Positions 7,437 through 13,345 of a stretch of DNA of 14,883 nucleotides are shown here, in pieces. The notes under the pieces were generated by a model. The model did no database searches. It saw nothing but the letters and a program-made list of their open reading frames with translations, and was not told the origin of the DNA. Positions within the stretch are counted from its first letter, which is position 1. Every line of letters begins with the position of its first letter. The translations under genes and the position numbers were made by a program. Source of the stretch: an uncultured Collinsella sp. (GTDB taxonomy: Bacteria > Actinomycetota > Coriobacteriia > Coriobacteriales > Coriobacteriaceae); assembly GCA_958407465.1 (NCBI GenBank), contig CATYIV010000041.1:1-14883 (forward strand), given 5' to 3'.

Positions 7437-8822
7437 CTACGCCGTCAACGGCGCCGGCTCATGCGGCTCGCCGTTCAGCTCGACGATGACCTGCGTGCCA
7501 ACGCCCTCCTGGGACTTCACGCGCATGCCAGAATCTTCTCCGAAAAAGAAATGGATGCGCTGAAGCACGTTGAAGAGCGCCAGGCCGCAACCTCGCTTGA
7601 CGGAGCCGTCGGCGGTAATGCTCTCGGGCTCCTCTCGGCGATGTTGCTCAAACAGATGCGCGCAGACCTCTTCGCTCATACCGATGCCATCGTCCTCGAC
7701 GATGATCTCCAAACCGTCATCGGTCTCGAAAGCCCTAACATGAATAGAAAGCGGCTCGGTCTCGCGCTGCGCGTGCTTGATGCAGTTTTCGAGCAACGGC
7801 TGCAAGATAAACGGCGGCACCATGCAATCGCGCACCTCAAAGTCGATATCGACCGAGACGCGCAGACGGCCGTCGCCATACCGGGCCTGCATAAGATTGA
7901 TATAACGAGTACCCTGTTCCACCTCGTGCTCGAGCGTTGTGAGCGTATCGGAATCAGAAAGCGTCTGACGATAGTAGTTGGAGAAGTCGATCAGCAGCGA
8001 TCGCGCCTTGTCGGGCTCGGTTCGAACGAGCGACACGATCGTGCTAATGGTATTGAATAGAAAATGAGGATCGACCTGCGATTGCAAGGCGCGCAGCTCC
8101 ACGCGGGCCGTAAGCTCGTCCTGGCGCTCGAGCTCAAAGCTCGCAAGCTGCGTGGAAATGAGGTCGGCAAAGCCCGAGGCAAGCGCCGTCTGGCGCATAT
8201 CGATGCTGCTCAGACGGGGATAATACAGCTCGAGCGTGCCCACGCAATGCCCGCGCACGGTAAGCGGTGCGACAATACCGGCGCGCAGGCGCGGAAAGTA
8301 GCCACCCGTCTCGGTCGAGGCATCGCGCGAGAACACGCTTTGCTCACCGCTGTTGATCACGTTGAGCGTAGTCCGCAGCACCACCGGGGTGCCCGCGGGG
8401 CATTTTGCCGAGTCCTCGCCCCAGCTTGCCAACACCTGCTTGCCGTCGGTAAAGCAGATGGCAGAGGCGATAGTTTCGGACAGGATGATCTTAGAGGCGC
8501 CCAGGGCAGCTTCGGGCGTAAGGCCGCGCGACGTGTAGGCGAATATTTTCGACGCGATGGCGAGCGTGCGGTCGGTAGCGCTCGATGTGAGGTCGTCGGG
8601 AACGACAAAGACGTACGAGAAGAAGAAGCACAGCATGACCAAGCCGGCAATGACGACAACGGCCGGAACGGGATTGGGATTATCGGTTAGATCCCAGATG
8701 AGCAGCAGGATAAGCAGCGGAACGACAATACCGAGCAAGATGGCTTGAACCACATGCTGAGCGGTACGAAAGACCTTGGTAGAGTTGTAGCTCTTGCCCA
8801 GAATCAGCCTATTGAGATCCAC
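7437..8822 (-). CDS. LytS/YehU-type sensor histidine kinase (second system)
   Basis: A sensor kinase of 461 residues with the same plan as the first: helices at about 23-44 and 53-74, a GAF-like region (about 85-225, with AGIVAPLTVRG and VGTLELYYP), then His_kinase with H253 in VDPHFLFNTIS. The ATPase motifs are E345-N346, DDGIGM (377-382), GCGLALFN (411-418) and GVGTQV (440-445). In the usual NPHFLFN motif the Asn is replaced by Asp (D251). For the start, an ATG at 8828 touches AAGGAG (8829-8834) with no spacer, while the GTG at 8822 has the ideal 6-base spacing, so I chose the GTG. The frame also contains upstream ATGs (8891, 8852), which would place the terminator hairpin inside the coding region. 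Confidence 0.92.
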   Translation of the reverse strand: MDLNRLILGKSYNSTKVFRTAQHVVQAILLGIVVPLLILLLIWDLTDNPNPVPAVVVIAGLVMLCFFFSYVFVVPDDLTSSATDRTLAIASKIFAYTSRGLTPEAALGASKIILSETIASAICFTDGKQVLASWGEDSAKCPAGTPVVLRTTLNVINSGEQSVFSRDASTETGGYFPRLRAGIVAPLTVRGHCVGTLELYYPRLSSIDMRQTALASGFADLISTQLASFELERQDELTARVELRALQSQVDPHFLFNTISTIVSLVRTEPDKARSLLIDFSNYYRQTLSDSDTLTTLEHEVEQGTRYINLMQARYGDGRLRVSVDIDFEVRDCMVPPFILQPLLENCIKHAQRETEPLSIHVRAFETDDGLEIIVEDDGIGMSEEVCAHLFEQHRREEPESITADGSVKRGCGLALFNVLQRIHFFFGEDSGMRVKSQEGVGTQVIVELNGEPHEPAPLTA

Positions 8823-8854
8823 CGTCATCTCCTTCTTACTGACGCACCCCATAG

Positions 8855-8882
8855 CAATAAAGAGGGCCGCAAGCGACCCTCT
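8855..8882 (-). terminator. Probable terminator after the amidohydrolase gene
   Basis: Arms agagggccgc (8861-8870) and gcgaccctct (8873-8882) pair with one mismatch around a small loop. On minus the stem is followed by TTTATT, a weak T-run. It lies about 60 bases after the amidohydrolase stop codon and 33 bases before the second kinase start, so it separates the two units. Confidence 0.6.
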
Positions 8883-8884
8883 CC

Positions 8885-8899
8885 ATTGCATTATGCAAT
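8885..8899. promoter_or_regulatory. Perfect 15-bp palindrome upstream of the second kinase
   Basis: The sequence attgcattatgcaat is a perfect inverted repeat (6-bp arms, 3-base centre) in an AT-rich spot between the amidohydrolase terminator and its stop codon. On minus it contains CATAAT, a possible -10 box, with TTGATG 20 bases upstream, which is too far to be a good -35. It could be a repressor site or simply the top of a small hairpin. Confidence 0.3.
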
Positions 8900-8940
8900 C
8901 AAATGCTGTGTTTTACATCAAGCCATCGATGAACGGTAGC

Positions 8941-10218
8941 TTAGGCGCTGTACTTGTTTGCCTCGCCGAAGGTGCCAGCCTCGACAATCCAGCCGTCCTT
9001 CATGATGACGTCCATGTTGTCGGTGTTGAGCACGTGGATGTCGGCGGCGACGTCACCGTTGACGACCAGCAGGTCGGCGCATTTGCCGGCCTCGATGGAA
9101 CCGGTCTCGTCCTCGATGTGGCACATCTTGGCACCGTTGAGGGTGGCACAGGTGATGGTCTCGACCGGGGTGAAGCCGATCTTGTCGACGAACTCGTACA
9201 TCTCCTCGATGGAGCAGGTGCCGTACGGGGTGACGAAGGAGAAGGAGTCGGAGCCGATCGTCATGACGACGCCGCGCTTCTTAGCCTCGCGCAGGCAGTC
9301 GTAGTTGCGCTGCAGCTCCTTCTCGACCAGGGTGCCCTCGTACTTGTCGTGCAGCTCGGGGACGTAGACGGGCGGATAGGTGGCGTACCAGGTGGGCAGG
9401 AAGGCGATCGTCGGGGTGAAGAAGGTGCCCCGCTCGGCCATGAGGTCCATGGTGCGCTCATCGATATCGAAGCCGTGAATCAGCTGCTCGCAGCCAAAGC
9501 GAACGGAATCGTAGGCAGCGGCGTGGTTGTTGTAGCAGTGGCTCCACACGGGGATGCCGACCATCTTGGCCTCTTCAACCACGGCCTGAATCTCCTCGGA
9601 GCAGTAGTGCTGGTCGCGGCCGGAGTCCCAGCGCCAGATGCCGCCACCGGTAGCCCAGATCTTGATGGCATCGGGGTTCTCACGCAGGCGACGACGGACG
9701 GCCTTGCGCAGATCCCAAGGACCGTCGACCTGATCGCCCCAGGGGTGCGATTCCTTGTTGAGCTCCTGGCTGCAGTGGTGGGAGTCGCCGTGGCCGGCAA
9801 CGCGACAGAAGCCAAGGCCGGTGGCCAGAACGCGCGGGCCCTTGAAGACGCCCTTGTCGATGCAGTCACGGATCTGGATACCAAAGCGGCCGATCTCGCA
9901 GACGGTGGTGAGGCCGTGGGTGAGGCAGTCGTAGGCCTGCTTGACGGCGACGGCCTGCTTCTCGAGAAGCGGCTGCATGACCCAGTCGGTGTCATCGTCG
10001 GTCAAGTTGCCCGAGAAGTGCAGGTGGGTGTCGATCAGGCCGGGAAGGACGGTCTTGCCGGCGGCGTCGATGACCTCAACGCCCTCGGGAAGGTCCTGCA
10101 TAACACCGGCGTACTCGATCTTGCCGTTGTCGTCGACGAGAACGAGGGAGTTCTCGACCGGCTCGGCACCGGTACCGTCGATGAGCTTGCCGCCAACGAT
10201 TGCATACTTAGTGGACAT
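8941..10218 (-). CDS. Metal-dependent amidohydrolase (imidazolonepropionase/prolidase-like)
   Basis: A hydrolase of 425 residues in the amidohydrolase superfamily. The N- and C-terminal strands form the composite sandwich domain; the barrel lies between. Metal ligands are H65 and H67 (GLIDTHLHF), K186 in AIKIWATGG as the likely carboxylated bridging lysine, H227 (WSHCYN), H248 (LIHGFD) and D324 (GSDS). The Lys motif followed by GG is typical of the branch annotated as Xaa-Pro dipeptidase-like or imidazolonepropionase-related, several members of which cleave dipeptides or acyl-amino acids. The real substrate is not readable. The region WRWDSGRDQHYC (195-206) probably lines the pocket. The ATG has a perfect AAGGAGG site. 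The permease gene ends 131 bases upstream with no terminator, so they are probably cotranscribed. Codons are strongly biased to C and G in third position. Confidence 0.9.
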   Translation of the reverse strand: MSTKYAIVGGKLIDGTGAEPVENSLVLVDDNGKIEYAGVMQDLPEGVEVIDAAGKTVLPGLIDTHLHFSGNLTDDDTDWVMQPLLEKQAVAVKQAYDCLTHGLTTVCEIGRFGIQIRDCIDKGVFKGPRVLATGLGFCRVAGHGDSHHCSQELNKESHPWGDQVDGPWDLRKAVRRRLRENPDAIKIWATGGGIWRWDSGRDQHYCSEEIQAVVEEAKMVGIPVWSHCYNNHAAAYDSVRFGCEQLIHGFDIDERTMDLMAERGTFFTPTIAFLPTWYATYPPVYVPELHDKYEGTLVEKELQRNYDCLREAKKRGVVMTIGSDSFSFVTPYGTCSIEEMYEFVDKIGFTPVETITCATLNGAKMCHIEDETGSIEAGKCADLLVVNGDVAADIHVLNTDNMDVIMKDGWIVEAGTFGEANKYSA

Positions 10219-10248
10219 GGTTCCTCCTTATGGATCCATATAGTGGGC

Positions 10249-10305
10249 GAGGCCGTGTTGGGTTAAGGCCTCACAAAGCTACCCAAGTGGCGCCGGGTTC
10301 GGCGC
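10249..10305 (-). other. Two hairpins in the permease-amidohydrolase gap
   Basis: Arms gcgccg (10290-10295) and cggcgc (10300-10305) form a perfect stem with a 4-base loop. Arms gaggcc (10249-10254) and ggcctc (10267-10272) form a second one with a 12-base loop. Neither is followed by Ts on minus, so they look like stabilising or processing hairpins rather than terminators. A 12-bp palindrome tatggatccata (10229-10240) lies between them and the ribosome binding site. Confidence 0.5.
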
Positions 10306-10349
10306 GCGGAAGAGAGGGTCCCGCGCACCTGATCCGCCCCGGCTCGGCG

Positions 10350-11801
10350 TTACTTTTTGCGGGAATTGGTGAAAGCCATGAGGGCCAGGCCAATAGCCAA
10401 CCAGCCGATCACGATGCTCCACTCCACCATGTTGAGGGAGGCGGGAGAGAACGGAATCACAAGCAGGCCGATGATGATGGCGCAGGCAGCGATAGCGAGG
10501 GAGATGCCAAACTTGCCACCGGGCACCTCGTAGGGACGAGGCAGGTCGGGCTCGGTGAAGCGCATGCGCAGGCAGGCGAGGGCGACCATGCCGCAGGAGA
10601 AGATGAAGGCGAGAGCCGACACGTTGGTCAGAGGGATAAGCATGTTCTTGCCCAGGAACGGACCGACGACGGTGATGACGCCCAGAACAACGCAGGCGAG
10701 CTTGGGAGCGCCGGACTTGGGGTCGACCTCGGCGAACTTCTCGGGCAGCTGGCCCTTGCGGCCCATGGCGAGCATGATGCGGCTCGTTGCGCCGTAGAAG
10801 GAGTTCATCGGGCCCATGGGTCCAAGCGTGGCGATGACGAGCATGGCCAGGTACAGGAGCATGTTGATGCCCTTGAGACAGGCAAGCGCGGGAACCGGGC
10901 TCTTAACAAACTCATGCCAGTCGAGAATGGTACCGAACGAGTAGATGCAGACCATGTAGAAACCGCCGGCGGCCAGCAGGGCCAGGGAGATGATCTTGCC
11001 GAACTTGTTCCAGTTGAGGCCCTCGGCTGCTTCCTCAGCCTGCTGAGGAATGGTGTCGAAGCCGGCGTAGAAGAACGGGGTCAGAACCAGGACCGACACG
11101 ATGCCGGCAAACAGGCTGGTGCTCTCGGTAGCGGCCTTGCCGCCGCCAGCGCCGGTGACCTGGGAGAACACGGGCATGGCGTTGTCCGGCGAGCCGGTGA
11201 ACAGCGAGACGCCCATGGCGAGCAGCATGCCGCAGAGCAGGGCCTTGGTCAGGAAGGCCTGGAGCTTGGCGGCCGAGCTGGCGCCGCGGAAGTTGAGGAA
11301 GATGACGTAGACTGCAAAGCCGAGCGCGATCAGCGTCGGGAACAGGTAGACGTCGGCCCCCAGGATGGTGTAGAGCTTGACGGCGCGCAGCCACTCAAGA
11401 CCGGGTAGGCTGCCGAACATCTCGGACACGAGGGTCGAAATGGCGATGGCCTCCCACGGGCACAGGATGCCGTTGCCCAGGGCCAAAAGCCATCCGGTGA
11501 TGTAGCTCAGTGTACGGCCAAAGCTACGATCGACATACTCGACGATGCCGCCCGAGATGGGGATAGCAGCCGTGAGCTCACCGAAAACAGCTCCGACGGG
11601 CACGAGGAAGATTGCACCCAAGAGGAATGCGATCATAGCGGGAACGGGACCGCCGCCCACGACCATCCAGTCGCCGACCTGCAGAACCCAACCGGTACCG
11701 ATAATGGCACCAAAGCCGATGGTGAAGAAGTTCCAGAGCGAGAGCGTTTTCTTCATGCCGCCGTTATCCTCGACTGCAACTTCTGCGTTCTTGTCCGCCA
11801 T
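10350..11801 (-). CDS. APC-superfamily amino acid permease
   Basis: An integral membrane protein of 483 residues, the usual length for a 12-helix APC transporter. Helix 1 contains GAIIGTGWV (31-39), the unwound Gly-rich segment that binds the substrate amino and carboxyl groups. The segment FGELTAAIPISGGIVEYV (73-90) is the conserved helix 2-3 motif. The tail NSRKK is basic and cytosolic. It probably imports an amino acid, amine or related compound by proton symport or exchange; specificity cannot be read. The ATG has a very strong AAAGGAGG site. A 17-bp palindrome lies just upstream. The amidohydrolase is next in the operon and may act on the imported compound or its derivative. Codon choice is strongly biased, suggesting high expression. 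Confidence 0.92.
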   Translation of the reverse strand: MADKNAEVAVEDNGGMKKTLSLWNFFTIGFGAIIGTGWVLQVGDWMVVGGGPVPAMIAFLLGAIFLVPVGAVFGELTAAIPISGGIVEYVDRSFGRTLSYITGWLLALGNGILCPWEAIAISTLVSEMFGSLPGLEWLRAVKLYTILGADVYLFPTLIALGFAVYVIFLNFRGASSAAKLQAFLTKALLCGMLLAMGVSLFTGSPDNAMPVFSQVTGAGGGKAATESTSLFAGIVSVLVLTPFFYAGFDTIPQQAEEAAEGLNWNKFGKIISLALLAAGGFYMVCIYSFGTILDWHEFVKSPVPALACLKGINMLLYLAMLVIATLGPMGPMNSFYGATSRIMLAMGRKGQLPEKFAEVDPKSGAPKLACVVLGVITVVGPFLGKNMLIPLTNVSALAFIFSCGMVALACLRMRFTEPDLPRPYEVPGGKFGISLAIAACAIIIGLLVIPFSPASLNMVEWSIVIGWLAIGLALMAFTNSRKK

Positions 11802-12155
11802 TGTTCCCCTCCTTTCCTTTTTGACGCCCTTGGCGTCACCCCTTGCGCGGTCCGTTTTGCCGCGCGCTTTTATTCCATGGCTTTAAGATACGGCCTTGGC
11901 GCAGCAGCGCCGCTCGCAGCTCGACCGAAGGCAGAACTGCAAAACGAGCGGCACCGTTTTTGGGACGAACGGCGGGAGACGTCATTCGTCTTGGACGCTT
12001 TCATCTTGTCTGCTTTTGAAGACCTGTTGCCGTGACGCTTGGCGCGCGGCGCGGCAACGTTCATACCATTTGTCAGGCTTTTGGCGCACATACCCATGTG
12101 TCGTGCATCTTTTTATGTAGGATAGACAAGTTACACATGAGGCAAGGTGATTCGA
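11802..12155. other. Divergent spacer with a run of hairpins (possible structured leader)
   Basis: This 354-bp gap between the permease (minus) and the C39-like peptidase (plus) holds no convincing gene. Hairpins found: tgacgcc/ggcgtca (11822-11838), gcgcgg/ccgcgc (11845-11865, followed on plus by TTTTATT), gccgctcg/cgagcggc (11909-11952, with inner gcag/ctgc), gacgaa/ttcgtc (11964-11990), and gttgccg/cggcaac (12026-12058). If the permease promoter lies near the peptidase start, its message carries a long folded leader. No sure -35/-10 pair is visible for either gene. Confidence 0.5.
11822..11838. promoter_or_regulatory. 17-bp palindrome just upstream of the permease ribosome binding site
   Basis: tgacgcc-ctt-ggcgtca is a perfect inverted repeat ending about 20 bases before the permease start and abutting the purine-rich ribosome binding site on minus. 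No T-run follows, so it is not a terminator. It may be a repressor site or a 5' hairpin that affects mRNA stability or translation. Confidence 0.45.
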
Positions 12156-13157
12156 ATGGCATACGGATACAATGACGGCGACCAACGGCCACAAAGCGTG
12201 CGCCTTGCCGGCCGCACCACGCCAACGCCCAGAAGCACCTCCGACAACGACAACCCGCAGCGCCCCCAAGAGCAGCCCGGGGCTTCTTCGCGGCAGCAAA
12301 GCCGTACCGTGCAGCAGTCAGACCGCGTGAGTACGAGCACACGCCAACGTCAGACCGACACATCGCAGCCACGCCGCTACGATCGCCGTAAGACCGACTA
12401 CTACGTCAAGCGTTCCTTTTCGCGACCTCAACGCGATCGCGGCAATTCCTCCCCTCACCCCGCGTCGCACACCACAAGCCACGCGCTTCCGGCCCGCCGC
12501 CTACGCCTTGCGCTTTGCTCCATCGCCGCCTGCCTCGTCTTTGTGTTTTTGGGATCCTGTATCTCCCACGGATCAGCCGGTCTTGAGCCCACTGCCGAGG
12601 ACAAGCTGCTTAAAGCTCCCGTCGCGCCCGGTTACTCCTTTGCGTTCTCGACCCCACGCTCGCAATGGCAGGCCGGCACCATGCCCCACATCTACCAAAT
12701 TGACCCCGCATGGTCGGAGCTGCCCTATGCCGGTGGCACTATTCGCGAAAACGCTTGCGGTCCTACCTGCCTCACCATGGTCTATATCTTTAAGACCGGC
12801 CATACCGATAAGACGCCGGTCGATATATGCGCAGTGGCCGAAGCCGGCAACTACGCCCCCACTGGTGCCACCGAGTGGTCGTTTATGACAGGCGGTGCGT
12901 GGCAGCTAGGGCTCAACGGAACACAGCTCTATAACGATCGCGAATCGATTACCCAAGCACTTCGCTCGGGTGCGCCCGTCATCGCCGCAGTGCGCCCCGG
13001 CACGTTTACCAACGTAGGCCACTACATCGTGCTCTACGGCATCGACGATGCCAACCAGATTGGCGTCTACGACCCCAACTCGGCCAGCCGCAGCGCCCGC
13101 CGCTGGGGCGTCGTAGAGGTCCTCAACGAAGTCGAAGCCATGTGGGCCTACTACTAG
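12156..13157 (+). CDS. Membrane-anchored C39-like (papain-fold) cysteine peptidase
   Basis: A protein of 333 residues with three parts. Residues 1-114 are hydrophilic and rich in Gln, Arg, Ser, Thr and Pro, with no fold visible. Residues about 116-136 form one transmembrane helix (ALCSIAACLVFVFLGS). Residues 170-333 form a peptidase C39_2-type domain: C201 in ENACGPTCL as nucleophile, H289 in NVGHYIVLYG, and D306 in VYDPNS. By the positive-inside rule the N-terminal tail is cytosolic and the catalytic domain outside. Domains of this type cleave peptides or are inactive relatives; no target is known here. The ATG at 12156 has AAGGTGA upstream; a GTG at 12147 is part of that site and unlikely. 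It is the only plus-strand gene. Its TAG stop lies inside the repeat that follows. Confidence 0.85.
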   Translation: MAYGYNDGDQRPQSVRLAGRTTPTPRSTSDNDNPQRPQEQPGASSRQQSRTVQQSDRVSTSTRQRQTDTSQPRRYDRRKTDYYVKRSFSRPQRDRGNSSPHPASHTTSHALPARRLRLALCSIAACLVFVFLGSCISHGSAGLEPTAEDKLLKAPVAPGYSFAFSTPRSQWQAGTMPHIYQIDPAWSELPYAGGTIRENACGPTCLTMVYIFKTGHTDKTPVDICAVAEAGNYAPTGATEWSFMTGGAWQLGLNGTQLYNDRESITQALRSGAPVIAAVRPGTFTNVGHYIVLYGIDDANQIGVYDPNSASRSARRWGVVEVLNEVEAMWAYY

Positions 13158-13238
13158 TCATTGGGGACAGACTTAAATGAGTGGTCATTGGGGACGCTCT
13201 TGTTTGACTAGTCATTTAAGAACGTCCCCAATGACTAG
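13154..13238. repeat. Nested REP-like inverted repeat overlapping the peptidase stop codon
   Basis: Outer arms of 27 bases (13154-13180 and 13212-13238) match at 24 positions: ctagtcattggggac pairs with gtccccaatgactag, and cttaaatga with tcatttaag; the three mismatches are adjacent. The centre holds a second copy of the left arm (13184-13201), which can pair with 13218-13235 at 17 of 18 positions. Two hairpins thus compete for one right arm. A gactagtc palindrome lies at 13206-13213. The element begins within the last codon and stop of the peptidase gene. It looks like a mobile extragenic palindrome rather than a simple terminator, as no T-run follows. Confidence 0.75.
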
Positions 13239-13250
13239 GTGAATAGCAGA

Positions 13251-13280
13251 AGCCCCGCAGTCGGAGCGGACTGCGGGGCT
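13251..13280. terminator. Convergent terminator hairpin between the peptidase gene and arcC
   Basis: Arms agccccgcagtc (13251-13262) and gactgcggggct (13269-13280) form a perfect 12-bp stem with a 6-base loop. On minus the stem runs into TTCTGCTATTC, moderately T-rich; on plus there is no T-run. Placed between two convergent genes, it probably stops both, mainly arcC. Confidence 0.65.
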
Positions 13281-13299
13281 CATGAAGAGAGGCTAGTTT

Positions 13300-13323
13300 G
13301 TGGGCGCTTTGCCTGGCGCCCAC
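13300..13323 (-). other. Hairpin in the arcC 3' untranslated region
   Basis: Arms gtgggcgc (13300-13307) and gcgcccac (13316-13323) are perfect over 8 bp with an 8-base loop. It starts 23 bases after the arcC stop codon. There is no T-run on minus, so it may protect the mRNA 3' end ahead of the stronger hairpin at 13251-13280. Confidence 0.5.
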
Positions 13324-13345
13324 GAGAGAGGCAACAGAGTAGAGA

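Noticed and set aside
8794..10266. 490-residue open frame on plus across the amidohydrolase
   Set aside because: It is antisense to a clear enzyme with all metal ligands. The long frame follows from biased codons in the real gene; its product is repetitive in Val, Leu, Gly, Asp and Ala and resembles no family I know.
10230..11408. 392-residue open frame on plus across the permease
   Set aside because: Hydrophilic and rich in Gly, Glu, Asp, His and Gln, as expected for the complement of a membrane protein gene. No ribosome binding site.
11845..11875. Plus-strand terminator (gcgcgg/ccgcgc then TTTTATT)
   Set aside because: No plus-strand gene ends here; more likely one of the hairpins of the permease leader. 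Kept in the spacer description only.
11870..12097. 75-codon frame on minus in the permease leader
   Set aside because: No clear ribosome binding site, basic low-complexity product, and it runs through three hairpins. Better explained as noncoding leader.
12090..12130. Promoter for the C39-like peptidase
   Set aside because: TAGGAT at 12118-12123 could be a -10, but no -35 fits at 16-18 bases, so it is not listed as a feature.
13154..13238. CRISPR array
   Set aside because: The repeated blocks are few, partly inverted and not evenly spaced with unique spacers.
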